64,000 nucleotides of DNA from Candidatus Gastranaerophilales bacterium (GCA_944326425.1 CALVDX010000008.1:1-64000); one strand, 5' to 3'; positions 26,550 through 36,483 are shown, counted from the stretch's first letter. Notes: a model not told the origin generated them from the letters alone. Made by a program: numbers and translations.

Positions 26550-26580
26550 AAAGGCGGTTTAATTTCCGCCTTTTTCTTTT
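26550..26580 (+). terminator. Terminator of ahcY
   Basis: AAAGGCGG (26550-26557) pairs with CCGCCTTT (26566-26573), followed by a T-rich tract. Confidence 0.85.
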
Positions 26581-26597
26581 TAAAGCATATTATTACG

Positions 26598-26606
26598 TGT
26601 TATAAT
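26598..26606 (+). promoter_or_regulatory. Extended -10 of the UvrA-like gene
   Basis: TGTTATAAT at 26598-26606; a leader of about 25 nt contains AAGGGG before the ATG at 26638. Confidence 0.5.
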
Positions 26607-26637
26607 TTTTTTATCAGGTAAAAGATAAGGGGCTTGT

Positions 26638-29147
26638 ATGTGCGGGAATGAGTTAAGGCCGGATAAAATTCTTGTAAGAGGGGCAAGTGTACACAATCTA
26701 AAACATATAGATGTAGATGTTCCGTTGAATAAGATAGTCGGTATAGCTGGGGTTTCCGGCTCCGGAAAATCTTCGCTTGCTCTTGGTGTTTTATATGCGG
26801 AAGGCTCACGACGATATCTGGAGGCGCTTTCTACTTATACAAGACGGAGAATGACGCAGGCTGCAAAAGCGCAGGTTGATGAGATTTTGTATGTTCCGGC
26901 TTCTCTTGCATTACATCAGCGTCCGGTTGTTCCGGGAATTCGCAGTACATTTGGTACCGGTACAGAGCTGCTAAACAGTTTAAGACTTATGTTTTCAAGG
27001 CTTGCAAACCATCGCTGCCCTAACGGGCATTATTTAAAACCGACACTTCTTGTTGCCGCCGGAAAAGAGCTTGTTTGTCCCGAGTGCGGGGTTCATTTTT
27101 ATGCCCCTGGTGCCGAAGAGCTTGCATTTAACAGTCAGGGAGCGTGTGAACGCTGCGGCGGAGTCGGAACAATCAGGATGGTTGATGAAACTACGTTGGT
27201 TCCGGATGAATCCCTTACGATAGATGAGGGTGCCGTTTTACCGTGGAACTCTCTTATGTGGTCGCTTATGACGGATGTCTGCAGGGCTATGGGGGTACGT
27301 ACCGATGTCCCTTTCCGGGAGTTAACGGAGGCAGAGAGAGAAATTGTTTTTCATGGCCCTGCTGTTAAAAAACATATTTTTTATAAAGCAAAAAACTCAA
27401 ATCAGGCGGGTGAAATAGATTTTACATATTATAATGCTGTCTATACGGTGGAAAATGCCCTTAAAAAGGTTAAAGATGAAACCGGCATGAAACGGGTTGA
27501 AAAGTTTTTGAAAGAGGACATTTGTCCGGACTGCAAAGGAACTCGTTTATCAGAAGCTGCGCGGGCGCCTAAATTGCGCGGGGCTTCTCTTGACGAGGTT
27601 TGTACAATGACATTGTCTGAATTAATAAACTGGGTTGACGGAGTACCTGTATCTTTGCCGGAAGAAATGCGTTCTATGGCGGAAGCTGTTTGTGAATCTT
27701 TTCAAACGACCGCAAAACGTTTGTTGGATTTAGGTTTAGGTTATCTTTCTCTTGACAGGGCGGCTGCAACATTATCTACCGGAGAAAGACAGAGAATGCA
27801 GTTAGCGCGTTCGGTAAGAAACAGAACTACGGGAGTGCTTTATGTGTTAGACGAGCCCTCCATTGGTTTGCACCCTGCAAACATCAAGGGGCTTAATACT
27901 GTTATGCATGATCTGGTTGCAGACGGTAATTCTGTGGTTTTGGTTGACCATGATACCCAAATTTTATCTGAAGCAAATTGGATTATAGAAATGGGGCCTG
28001 AATCCGGAGCTGACGGCGGCGAAGTAATGGCTGAAGGTACTATTCCCGAGATTATAAAAAATCCTGTTTCAAAAATAGGGCCGTTTTTAGAGGGGAGTGC
28101 TGCAACCCGTATACGGATACGAACCAATTGTGATGTAATGTTTAATAATGGTGAAATTTGTATTTCAACTTCAAATATACATACGGTAAACCTCTTGATG
28201 TTCATATTCCTAAAGGCAGACTTACAGTTATTACCGGAGTGTCAGGCTCAGGTAAAACAACTCTGGTTTTAGAAAGTCTTATTCCAGGGTTAGAAAAATA
28301 TATTTCGGGAGGAAAATTACCGGAACATATTAAAAGAGTTAGTGCTGAAGGAATTAAGCATGTAAAACTCATAGACGCTTCACCTATTGGTATTAACGTT
28401 CGTTCAACTGTTGCAACTTATGCAAATGTTCATGATGAACTAAGAAAAGTTTTTGCTAAAACTGCGGATGCAAAAGAGTACGGTTATAAAGCCGGAGATT
28501 TTTCTTATAATACGGGTATTTTACGCTGTCCGACCTGTGATGGGACGGGTAGTATAAGTCTTGATGTTCAATTCTTGCCGGATGTAGATATCCCGTGTCC
28601 TGATTGCAGGGGCGGCCGTTATTCTAAAAAGACGGAAAGTATTAAGTATATTTCTAAAGAGAAAAAGTCTTATTCTTTGCCGGAAATTATGGGAATGGAT
28701 ATTAATCATGCACTTGAAGCCTGCCGGGATTTAAATGTTGTAAAGCAAAGGCTGCAGGTATTAAAAGATTTGGGCTTAGGGTATCTTACGCTCGGGGAAG
28801 CGACGCCGAGTCTTTCGGGCGGAGAAGCACAAAGACTGAAACTTGCATCAGAAATGGGGCACAGACAGGAGGATACGGTTTTTGTATTCGATGAACCGAC
28901 AATAGGGCTGCACCCGCTTGATGTTCAGTCACTGTTAGGGGTTTTCCAAAAACTTATAGATAATGGTGCAACAGTAATTGTTATTGAACACGACCTGGAT
29001 GTCATAAGTAACGCTGATTATATAATAGATATGGGGCCCGGCGGCGGCAAAGAGGGCGGGGAGATTGTTGCTGCCGGTATTCCTGAAAAGATTGCTTCCT
29101 GTAAAAAAAGTGAGACCGGTAAATATTTGAAAAAATATTTTATTTAA
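26638..29147 (+). pseudogene. UvrA-like ABC ATPase, broken by a frameshift
   Basis: Two overlapping frames (26638-28272 and 28158-29147) together encode a short UvrA-like protein of about 836 residues. The first carries Walker A GVSGSGKSS, zinc-type CPNGH/CPECG and CERCGG/CPDCKG pairs, signature LSTGERQRM (Thr for the usual Gly) and LYVLDEPSIGLHP. The second carries GVSGSGKTT, CPTCDG/CPDCRG, LSGGEAQRLKLA and VFVFDEPTIGLHP. Continuous homology would need one extra base at about 28187-28190 (GTAAACCT read as GTAAAACCT), joining IHTV to the KPLDVHIPKGR-type segment. It is shorter than canonical UvrA and resembles the UvrA2/drug-resistance branch. A sequencing or assembly error in an A run is a real alternative. 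Confidence 0.8.
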
Positions 29148-29181
29148 AATTGTTTTTTATCTGCGCGCTTTAATTTACCCG

Positions 29182-29190
29182 TGGTATAAT
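29182..29190 (+). promoter_or_regulatory. Extended -10 of the ABC permease gene
   Basis: TGGTATAAT at 29182-29190; leader of about 14 nt with GGAG before the TTG start at 29211. Confidence 0.5.
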
Positions 29191-29210
29191 AATTTTGTCG
29201 GAGTACAGGA

Positions 29211-30017
29211 TTGAAAAAATTTGTTCTTTATTCATTTCTTCTGTTATTATCGGGGAGTATGCTGCTGCCGTTCGTTGTAATGCTTGTTCTTTCTTTTACT
29301 CCGGAAGGACAGATTTCAATAGGAAATTTTGATTTTACATTTACAATTGATAACTGGCGGAATGTGTTTAATAAGGTTCCTGTCGGGCGGTATTTTCTTA
29401 ATAGTTTAATCGTTGCGGGGCTGACGGCTGCGGGGCAGATTATATTTTCTGCAATGGCCGGTTTTGTTTTTGCAAGAATGGAATTTAAAGGACGGGATTT
29501 TCTGTTTTATGTGTTTTTATTGAGTATGATGGTGCCGCCGCAGGTTAATATTGTTCCGTTGTTCTGGGTTATGAGTACTCTCGGGTTGGTTAATACCTAT
29601 CCGGCATTAATACTTCCGGGGCTGTTTGGAGGTTTTGGGGTGTTTATGATGCGGCAGTTTTTTCTTGATTTCCCTGTAGAATTGGAGGAAGCTGCAAGAA
29701 TTGACGGGGCAGGCATTTTTAAAACATTTTTTACAATTGTAATGCCGCTTGCAGCCCCTGCAATTATGACACTCGGAATTTTTACTTTTGTATCTGCATG
29801 GAACAGTTTTATGTGGCCGCTGATTGTTACAAATACGGAGGATATGCGAACACTTGCTCTCGGTCTTGCTATTTTTAAAGGCAGCTTGCGCGAATTAACA
29901 CTATGGGGGGAAATGATGGTTTGTTGTACGGTTTGTACAATTCCTGCAATATTGATATTTTTGTTTGGTAAAAAATATTTGATAAATGATATTGCTGCAG
30001 GAGCTGTAAAAGGTTAA
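29211..30017 (+). CDS. Carbohydrate ABC transporter permease (MalG type)
   Basis: A 268-residue inner-membrane permease with six hydrophobic segments. The EAA loop, which contacts the ATPase, reads EEAARIDGAGIFKTFFTIVM near residue 162. The MalG-type C terminus (GKKYLINDIAAGAVKG) is intact. MalG-type permeases form a heterodimer with a MalF-type partner plus a binding protein and ATPase, none of which is adjacent. It starts with TTG after GGAG and has its own promoter. It probably joins components encoded elsewhere. Substrate unknown. Confidence 0.9.
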   Translation: MKKFVLYSFLLLLSGSMLLPFVVMLVLSFTPEGQISIGNFDFTFTIDNWRNVFNKVPVGRYFLNSLIVAGLTAAGQIIFSAMAGFVFARMEFKGRDFLFYVFLLSMMVPPQVNIVPLFWVMSTLGLVNTYPALILPGLFGGFGVFMMRQFFLDFPVELEEAARIDGAGIFKTFFTIVMPLAAPAIMTLGIFTFVSAWNSFMWPLIVTNTEDMRTLALGLAIFKGSLRELTLWGEMMVCCTVCTIPAILIFLFGKKYLINDIAAGAVKG

Positions 30018-30111
30018 CGGGATGATGATAAAAAGATGAAATAATTAATAAAAACAGCAGACAGCATCCGGCTTGTACAGGGTAAGTAAAATATATTTAT
30101 AAGGGGAAAAA

Positions 30112-31308
30112 ATGAAAGAATTAAAATCTAACAGACTTCATATTGGAATGTACGGAAAGACTAATACTGGAAAATCAACCTTGATGAATGTACTTCTCAA
30201 TCAGGAAATATCAATAACCTCCGAAATCGCAGGAACTACAACCGATGTGGTTGAAAAATCTGCCGAACTTTTTCCGATAGGCGCGGTTACTTTTCTAGAT
30301 ACTGCAGGCTTAGATGATGTTACCGAACTTGGTGAAAAACGTATTGAGAAAACTTTGAAAGCAATTAACCGTACAGATGCGGGTGTAATTGTATGTGATT
30401 ATAACGGGTTTTCCGAAAGTGAAAAAGAACTTGTATCAAAATTCGAGTCGCTTAAAATCCCGTATCTGGTTGTTGTTAACAAATCTGATGTGCAGCCGAT
30501 TTCTTCCGATAAATTACGGGAAATTGAAGAGTACACTCATAATATAATGCAAATTTCGTCAATAAAAGATGACAGGTTAACGGACAAATTTGTTGAGGCG
30601 CTGCTTAAAATTCTACCGGAAGAGTTTGTAAATGACGTATCAATGATGGGTGATTTGATAAATCCTGAGGACACAGTTGTCCTTGTCACTCCGATTGATA
30701 AAGAAGCCCCGCGCGGCCGACTTATACTACCGGAGGTTCAGGCTATAAGGGATGCACTTGATAATAATTGTATTGCCTGCGTTACTCAGGTTCCGCAGTT
30801 AGAAAAAACTCTTAATTTGTTAAAAGGCAACCCGAGGCTTGTTGTAACGGATTCACAGGCATTTAAAGATGTAGATGGTATAGTTCCTGAGGATATTTAT
30901 TTAACTTCGTTTTCTATTCTTCTTGCAAGATTGAAAGGTGACCTGAAAACATTTGTTGAAGGGGTAAAAACTCTTGAAAACATCAAAAACGGCGATAGAA
31001 TTTTAATCGCAGAGAGCTGCACGCATCACAGGATAGATGATGATATTGCGCAGGTAAAAATACCAAAACTTGTTAGAATGAAAACCGGTGTTGAGCCGAA
31101 ATTTGAATATTATTCAGGACACGATTTTCCTGCTCTGGACGGGTATAAATTGGTTATTCATTGCGGAGCATGCATGACAAATAAGAGAGAAGTTCTATCA
31201 AGGATAATGCTTGCCAAATCTGCCGGTATTCCTATCACAAACTACGGGATTACTATATCATATTGCCTTGAAATTTTAGACAGGGCGGTTGCTGTTTTCA
31301 AACAGTAA
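30112..31308 (+). CDS. hydF: [FeFe]-hydrogenase maturation GTPase HydF
   Basis: A 398-residue protein. HydF is the scaffold/GTPase that carries the H-cluster precursor to HydA. The GTPase domain has GMYGKTNTGKST (P loop, residue 12), GTTTDVV, DTAGLDD and NKSD. The C-terminal domain binds a [4Fe-4S] cluster through the CTHHR and HCGACM motifs (residues about 303 and 345). AAGGGG precedes the ATG. Neither hydE/hydG nor the hydrogenase is in the window. It indicates H2-producing or H2-using fermentation. Confidence 0.95.
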   Translation: MKELKSNRLHIGMYGKTNTGKSTLMNVLLNQEISITSEIAGTTTDVVEKSAELFPIGAVTFLDTAGLDDVTELGEKRIEKTLKAINRTDAGVIVCDYNGFSESEKELVSKFESLKIPYLVVVNKSDVQPISSDKLREIEEYTHNIMQISSIKDDRLTDKFVEALLKILPEEFVNDVSMMGDLINPEDTVVLVTPIDKEAPRGRLILPEVQAIRDALDNNCIACVTQVPQLEKTLNLLKGNPRLVVTDSQAFKDVDGIVPEDIYLTSFSILLARLKGDLKTFVEGVKTLENIKNGDRILIAESCTHHRIDDDIAQVKIPKLVRMKTGVEPKFEYYSGHDFPALDGYKLVIHCGACMTNKREVLSRIMLAKSAGIPITNYGITISYCLEILDRAVAVFKQ

Positions 31309-31462
31309 AAATATAAGGCAGTTAATGTTATTAAGGGGAATAGCGATTTATGCTAATTAGACAAAGCAGCTTATGAATGTCCGGCATTGTAACCTTTGTA
31401 AAGAATTGTAACATATCACTAAAGATTTGAAATTATATATATTTTAAATACTTTATAGATAT

Positions 31463-32548
31463 ATGGGTAGCATAAGTAATAACAATGTAATATTAACTAT
31501 TGGAACAGGTGATGGAATTTCGCACGCCATAGATCGTCAATTGGATGCGGAACTGAACGTTGACGTTAAACTTGGCGCAAGTGAATGGAACTCTGTATTT
31601 AGTATTATAAAACAGGATAAAGCAGTTGCAGAAAAGCAATATTCCGGAGATGATTCAGATATAAACAACAATAAAAATTATATTGTTCAGGAAGGTACTT
31701 ATCAGGTAACAAAAAATGCCTGGACTCAAATCGTTCAAATTGCAAAACAAAAAATGGGTATTACTGGTACAACTCCGGCTGAAGAAGAAGTAAAAGCAGC
31801 AGAAGAAGAAACCCCGCCGGTTGAAGGACAAGCAGAAATACAAAAATCTGAAGAGGTTGTAAAAAGTTACCTTCAAGCCGCAGGGATCCAGGTTTCGGAT
31901 ACAGATTTAGCTGATATTGTTGATAAATATGAAGCAATGGTCGGTTATGCAAAACTTCAAAATCAGGAAGTAGATGAAGCAGTGATAGAAGAAAGAGTTG
32001 TTAATTATGCAAAAGCTTTAAAATATGCGGCAGCAGAAGCGCAGTTTGCAGAAGATCTTGCAAATGAAGTAGAAACATCTGATGCAAAATATACAAATGC
32101 AGAAATTACAGAAGCCCTTGAAACCATAGATACAGACCCTGCAAAATTTAAAGAAGCATATTTGGATTTTGGGGCACAGTATGTAGAACAATACGATGAT
32201 GCGGCAGGCGATGGTTCTATCAGTGTTGAAGAACTTGTTGCAATGGAAGCAAAAGAACTTGGACACGAATTGACAGATGAAGAAAAAAAACAGGCCGTGG
32301 AACTCGCTAAACAAAGAATTGAATTTCTTGATAAAAATGACAACGGTAAAATAGATAAATCAGAAGCAGCAGCATACCTCTGGGCAATGTCTAAAATCCT
32401 GGATGCAAAAGGTGAAGGAACATCTGATGATATAACTTCTGATGAATGGTTTGCCGCCCAAAAGGGGATAACAGGAAATGATGAAAATACACAGGAATGG
32501 TTTAAAAAAATATACGATTCGGGCTATGAAGGCTTAAAAGAAGAATAA
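31463..32548 (+). CDS. EF-hand-containing acidic protein
   Basis: A 361-residue acidic protein. Residues 1-80 resemble a LysM- or adhesin-like N region only vaguely; residues 100-125 are Glu-rich. Two EF-hand calcium-binding loops are visible: DDAAGDGSISVEE (from about residue 244) and DKNDNGKIDKSE (from about residue 290). No signal peptide or anchor is obvious. EF-hand proteins bind Ca2+; the role here is unknown. No clear Shine-Dalgarno precedes the ATG. A terminator follows, so it is a single-gene transcript. Confidence 0.75.
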   Translation: MGSISNNNVILTIGTGDGISHAIDRQLDAELNVDVKLGASEWNSVFSIIKQDKAVAEKQYSGDDSDINNNKNYIVQEGTYQVTKNAWTQIVQIAKQKMGITGTTPAEEEVKAAEEETPPVEGQAEIQKSEEVVKSYLQAAGIQVSDTDLADIVDKYEAMVGYAKLQNQEVDEAVIEERVVNYAKALKYAAAEAQFAEDLANEVETSDAKYTNAEITEALETIDTDPAKFKEAYLDFGAQYVEQYDDAAGDGSISVEELVAMEAKELGHELTDEEKKQAVELAKQRIEFLDKNDNGKIDKSEAAAYLWAMSKILDAKGEGTSDDITSDEWFAAQKGITGNDENTQEWFKKIYDSGYEGLKEE

Positions 32549-32574
32549 AATTATAAAAACAATAAATATCTTAA

Positions 32575-32602
32575 AAAAAACGGTTTAATACCGGTTTTTT
32601 GT
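32575..32602 (+). terminator. Terminator of the EF-hand gene
   Basis: AAAAAACGGT-like left arm (32575-32584) pairs with ACCGGTTTTTT (32590-32600) with one bulge and a T tract. Confidence 0.8.
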
Positions 32603-32762
32603 TGTGTCTAAGATTTGTGTCATTAGTATTTATAAGATATATTACAAACCTATGTTTTTTATTTAATATTTCTTAATATTTGCAATAAAAAAGGCAATTT
32701 TTCTTTAAATATTTACTTTATATATATACGAGTAATAAATTAGATTATTAAAGGAGAATACA

Positions 32763-32951
32763 ATGGCTAAAGTTTTGATTTCAATGCCGGAAGAATTTTT
32801 AGGAAAAATTGATCAGGTTGCAGTCGGTGAAAACAGGACACGTTCGGAACTTATCAGGGAAGCATTAAGAAGCTATATCAGAAAAAGCAGAGTAAGAGAG
32901 ACTGCTGTGTCAAATAAAAATGCAGCAATCTTAGAAGCACTGCTTGAATAA
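32763..32951 (+). CDS. Ribbon-helix-helix (CopG/ParD-like) regulator
   Basis: A 62-residue protein. The first strand MAKVLISMPEEFLGKID and helices NRTRSELIREALRSYIRK are the RHH fold that binds DNA as a dimer through the beta strand. RHH proteins are often antitoxins or plasmid or chromosomal repressors. AAAGGAG gives a strong ribosome binding site. The next gene is a 56-codon ORF 116 bp away with its own strong ribosome binding site; a toxin partner is not evident from motifs. Confidence 0.85.
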   Translation: MAKVLISMPEEFLGKIDQVAVGENRTRSELIREALRSYIRKSRVRETAVSNKNAAILEALLE

Positions 32952-33012
32952 AATAAAAATGAGGATACGGAGAGAGAGAAAAAAGAGAGCACGGTAAGAA
33001 AAAGAGCGGAAT

Positions 33013-33031
33013 CCCCTTTTTAAAGGGGAAA
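33013..33031. promoter_or_regulatory. CCCC/GGGG palindrome between small genes
   Basis: CCCCTTTTTAAAGGGG forms a short hairpin or a palindromic binding site, between the RHH gene and the 56-codon ORF. There is no T tract, so terminator function is weak. Confidence 0.3.
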
Positions 33032-33067
33032 GAATTATGGGTTTTTATTAAGAGATAAGGGGGAAAA

Positions 33068-33238
33068 ATGATTGAGATTTCTGCAATAACATATTCTGAT
33101 GTTCTAAAATACAGAGCAGATTATTTGTCTGGCAATCATCTTTATAATATTACGGATGAAGAGTTTTATCGTTTATCAAATGCTTATGGTATGGATTGTT
33201 CAGGGTTTTCTCCTGTAAATAAACGGATTAGAATTTAA
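33068..33238 (+). CDS. Small hypothetical protein (56 aa)
   Basis: A 56-codon ORF starting MIEISAITYSDVLKYRADYL. It has an unusually good ribosome binding site (AAGGGGGAAAA). The product is mixed in composition with several Tyr and one Cys and lacks a membrane segment. It could pair with the RHH regulator upstream, but no toxin fold is recognised. The acyltransferase gene begins 42 nt after its stop. Confidence 0.6.
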   Translation: MIEISAITYSDVLKYRADYLSGNHLYNITDEEFYRLSNAYGMDCSGFSPVNKRIRI

Positions 33239-33280
33239 AAACTGTTTTCATGGTATCATCTTAAGTATGGAGGATGGACC

Positions 33281-34381
33281 ATGGATGAAGTGAAAAAGGT
33301 TAAAAAGCCCATTCTAAACTATATTAATGTGTTTAGGGGGCTTGCTATTTTGTTGATTTTAGCAGGGCATACAATGCAAATGGGAGAAGCAGGAAGCTGG
33401 CTCAATTGTATTTCTAAAGAAATTTGGGCGGGTGGTACTGTTCTTTTTGTATTTATAGCGGGTTTTTTATTTGAGTATCTCTCATATAAGTTTGAATACA
33501 AGAATTACCTTTCAAAAAAATGGACAAATGTTATACTTCCATACATTATAACAGCGGTTCCGGGTATAATTTTGTGCTTTACGCTTCCAACGATTTATGG
33601 AAACCCTTTTGCTGACTATAATAAATTGGCACAAATCGGTGTGTTTCTGACAACCGGACGTGTTCATAATGTTCCGGCCTGGTTTATTCCTATGATTGTG
33701 ATATTTTTCTTACTTTCAGCGTGGCTTTTGAATGCTGAGAAAAAAGGATACTTATACAAAATTCTGCCGTTTGCTTTACTTATAACAGTAATTTTTCCGA
33801 GACAGGATGTAGAACCGTATATGGTTGCAGATATGGATTTCTGGGGTAAGTACGGCGCGTATTTGTTATATGTTCTTCATGGCTTTGTCCATTTCTTTTC
33901 AAGTTATGTTGGCGGAATGTATCTTGCTGCAAATATTGATAAAGTTGATAAAATGTACAAATACAGACATTTGTTGCTCTGGGGCACTATCCTCGTATCT
34001 GCAGCAGATGTAGTTCTTGCCCATTATTACGGAATTTCAAACGGGTCTGTATCCAAAACGATATTTACAGTATGGGCACTTGTGATGCTTAAACATTATA
34101 ATAGTTTTTTTGATGAACATCCCAAAATTAACAAATTTATGGACGTATGCGCAAAATACAGCTTCGGGTTGTTTTTTGTTCACTGGTACTTTGTATTTTT
34201 ATTTAATGACTTGACCCAAATTCCGCCGGTTGTTGTTAATTTGCCTTTCCACCATGCATCACTGATTGTTGTTACACGATATTTATTTGTTTTTACTTGC
34301 AGTTTTGTTACGCTCTGGGTGATTAAGAAGATTTTGAAAATTATCGGACAGGAGAATACAAGAAAGTTTATTGGAGTATAA
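33281..34381 (+). CDS. Acyltransferase 3 family membrane protein
   Basis: A 366-residue polytopic membrane protein of the OafA/acyltransferase-3 family, which O-acylates surface glycans or related molecules. The N-terminal VFRGLAILLILAGHTMQ carries the conserved R and catalytic-type His, and SGRVHNVPAWFIPM-like and FFVHW segments follow. Around ten hydrophobic helices are visible. GGAGGATGG precedes the ATG. No glycan biosynthesis genes adjoin it, so the substrate is open. Confidence 0.85.
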   Translation: MDEVKKVKKPILNYINVFRGLAILLILAGHTMQMGEAGSWLNCISKEIWAGGTVLFVFIAGFLFEYLSYKFEYKNYLSKKWTNVILPYIITAVPGIILCFTLPTIYGNPFADYNKLAQIGVFLTTGRVHNVPAWFIPMIVIFFLLSAWLLNAEKKGYLYKILPFALLITVIFPRQDVEPYMVADMDFWGKYGAYLLYVLHGFVHFFSSYVGGMYLAANIDKVDKMYKYRHLLLWGTILVSAADVVLAHYYGISNGSVSKTIFTVWALVMLKHYNSFFDEHPKINKFMDVCAKYSFGLFFVHWYFVFLFNDLTQIPPVVVNLPFHHASLIVVTRYLFVFTCSFVTLWVIKKILKIIGQENTRKFIGV

Positions 34382-34577
34382 TATACGGGAAGTGGAGTTT
34401 TATTAATGAAGCAAAGCGACTATTTATATTAAGCTAAGCTAAATAATATTGCTTTCATTAGTGGATTTTAAGTTTTCCCTATAAAGAATATTGTAGTTTA
34501 ATTCCGGTAGTTTCAGGATTGAAGAGAAACGGGGTGTGGAGTAGTTATAATAAATGTAGTATTAGATATGGGGAATA
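34382..34577. other. Convergent intergenic stretch
   Basis: A 196-bp stretch between convergent genes. An imperfect stem-loop (ATGAAGCAA with TTGCTTTCAT, about 34406-34460) is the only structure seen. No coding frame is supported. Confidence 0.4.
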
Positions 34578-35360
34578 TTATAAAAAATCAATGACAATGA
34601 TTTCAGGAGGACAGCAAAAACGGACATTCATAATACTTGTACCCAGCCCTCTGGTTACAATTAAAGTATTTTCTTTGATTTTAAATAGACCGTTTGCGTA
34701 TTTAGTTCCAGAAGCAGAAGGGACAATAAGTGCACCGTAGAAAGGGAGTTGTACTTGTCCGCCGTGGTTATGTCCGGCGAGGGTCAGAAAAATGTTTTTA
34801 TCAATATCAAAAAACGGATCCGGACTGTGAGACAAAAGAATTGTTGTATTTTCTGCGTGCCGCAGAGCTTTTTCCGGGTCGGGAATTCTGGTTTGTATAT
34901 CTTCAATTCCTGCAACAGTAATATTTTTATTGTTTATTTTGATTTTTTGAGAACTGTTTTCAAGTACTGTAATATTATTAGCGGTAAGAACATCTCTTAT
35001 ATGTGCACCATCCTGCCACCAGTCGTGATTGCCAAGCACTGTAAAAAATCCGTATTTGGGTTTTATTTGTGCAAGCTCGGAGGCTATATCCTCAATTGGT
35101 AGAGTTTTTGATTGTTTGTATCCTTTAACAAAGTCTCCAGCAGAAAAAACTATATCAGGCTGCTGTTCGTTTATAAGTTTTACAATTCTTTTAAGTCTGC
35201 TTTTTTGTGCCGGAGATATATGAAAATCACTTACAAATACTGCACGACAGCCCTTTAAATCGTTATTTGAAAGTTTGTATTTTTTGACCAATAAAAACTT
35301 TGGCTCAATAAAAAAGCCCCAAATTAGTGATAGTATGCATAGCAGCAGAAATATTTTCAT
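34578..35360 (-). CDS. YkuE-like metallophosphoesterase
   Basis: A 260-residue protein. Residues 1-20 form a hydrophobic anchor. The calcineurin-like metal site is complete: SDFH (near 45), SAGDF (near 76), GNHDWW (near 110), LLSHSPD (near 180) and AGHNHGGQVQ (near 198). Members include UDP-2,3-diacylglucosamine-hydrolase-like and phosphodiester-cleaving enzymes at the membrane. Third gene of an operon with the NUDIX regulator and secG. Confidence 0.9.
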   Translation of the reverse strand: MKIFLLLCILSLIWGFFIEPKFLLVKKYKLSNNDLKGCRAVFVSDFHISPAQKSRLKRIVKLINEQQPDIVFSAGDFVKGYKQSKTLPIEDIASELAQIKPKYGFFTVLGNHDWWQDGAHIRDVLTANNITVLENSSQKIKINNKNITVAGIEDIQTRIPDPEKALRHAENTTILLSHSPDPFFDIDKNIFLTLAGHNHGGQVQLPFYGALIVPSASGTKYANGLFKIKENTLIVTRGLGTSIMNVRFCCPPEIIVIDFL

Positions 35361-35363
35361 AAA

Positions 35364-35588
35364 TTATTTTATGATACCAAAACCTAAAAGAAATGTGCAG
35401 ACAATAAATATAGCCGCAACAATACCGGTTAATTTATTTAGTCCTTTTTCAGCACTTTTTTGTGATGCAAACATATTAGCGGCACCGCCGATTCCTGCTA
35501 TGCCATCACCCTTTGGTGAATGCATGAGAATAAGTACAACGAGTAAAAGTGCTGAGATTGACATTAATCCCCAAGTAAATATAAGCAT
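35364..35588 (-). CDS. secG: Protein translocase subunit SecG
   Basis: A 74-residue protein with two hydrophobic helices (residues 1-20 and 52-72) and the conserved loop HSPKGDGIAGIGGAANMF between them, as in SecG. SecG is the small accessory subunit of SecYEG in the inner membrane. It sits 3 nt before the phosphoesterase gene and directly follows the NUDIX gene, suggesting one transcript. Confidence 0.9.
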   Translation of the reverse strand: MLIFTWGLMSISALLLVVLILMHSPKGDGIAGIGGAANMFASQKSAEKGLNKLTGIVAAIFIVCTFLLGFGIIK

Positions 35589-36266
35589 TTATTTTTTCTC
35601 CTTTTTGATAAAGTGAGCCCGTTTGGAGTTCAGTTTTATTGTTTCAAATTTGTATAACCTTGCCGGACGTTTTGACGAAGTTTTTGAGAACTCATCTAAT
35701 TCTACAAGTCCTTCAGTCTGCAGGGCTTTTTTACGGAAATTCCGTTTATCAAGACTTTTGCCCATAATTAATTCATAAGCTTTTTGCATTTCCGTAAGTG
35801 TAAATTTTTCGTTAAGTAATTGATAAGCCACCGGACACATTTCTAAACGTTCGCGGGTTCTTTTAAGTGAATAGTTGATAATTTCTTTGTGGTCAAACGC
35901 AAGCGGCGGAAGATTGGAAACTTTGTGCCAATCAATATCCGGGGTAGACGTGATTTCAATATCTTCTGCACGGATAAGCGCGAAGTATGCACAGGTTATG
36001 ACTCTTGATATAGGGTGCCGCAAAGGATCACCAAAAGTGTACAGCTGTTCAAGGTAAATATTGTCCACATTTGTTTTTTCTTTTAAAACACGCATAGCTG
36101 CTTCATCAAGATTTTCAGACATTCTGACATACCCGCCCGGAATGGCCCATTTACCTTTAAACGGTTCATTCTGACGTTTGATAAGCAGTACCTGAAGAGA
36201 ATTATTCTTAATTGTAAGAATAACAATGTCTACAGTTATTTCATGTGTTTTTATTTCGTTAAACAT
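35589..36266 (-). CDS. NUDIX hydrolase / NrtR-like regulator
   Basis: About 225 residues. The N-terminal NUDIX domain has the box core GGYVRMSENLDEAAMRVLKEKT (first part GG, then the E-x2-A...KE-x-T segment), where the usual REx2EExGU Glu pair is only partly present (RVLKEKT). The C-terminal helices with RNFRKKAL...TSSKRPARLYKF resemble the winged helix of NrtR regulators that sense ADP-ribose and control NAD synthesis. NadE is elsewhere in the window. The ATG at 36266 is preferred over a TTG at 36293 because TATAAT lies between. Catalysis may be lost. Confidence 0.75.
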   Translation of the reverse strand: MFNEIKTHEITVDIVILTIKNNSLQVLLIKRQNEPFKGKWAIPGGYVRMSENLDEAAMRVLKEKTNVDNIYLEQLYTFGDPLRHPISRVITCAYFALIRAEDIEITSTPDIDWHKVSNLPPLAFDHKEIINYSLKRTRERLEMCPVAYQLLNEKFTLTEMQKAYELIMGKSLDKRNFRKKALQTEGLVELDEFSKTSSKRPARLYKFETIKLNSKRAHFIKKEKK

Positions 36267-36483
36267 AGTGTACCTGTTACAATTATAAAACAAAAAATAT
36301 ACTTGGCAAGAACTCTTGTTATTACCCGATTATAGGGGCCGGGAAAAATTGAAAAAATACTGTAAAATATCGGGTTCTTGTATGATTTTTTTGTTTATGC
36401 AACAATATTATTAAATTGCACAAGCTGCGATATTTAAGTAGTATTATTATTTAAAGTAATTTAATGTAGAAAAGGAAAAGAAT

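Noticed and set aside
32952-33000. 12-codon Arg-rich ORF after the RHH gene
   Set aside because: Purine-rich chance frame without a ribosome binding site.
32763-33238. Toxin-antitoxin pair from the RHH protein and the 56-codon ORF
   Set aside because: The genes are 116 bp apart, not overlapping, and the second product has no toxin-like features.
34519-34740. Plus-strand ORF overlapping the phosphoesterase 3' end
   Set aside because: Antisense to a well-conserved metallophosphoesterase; no start signal.
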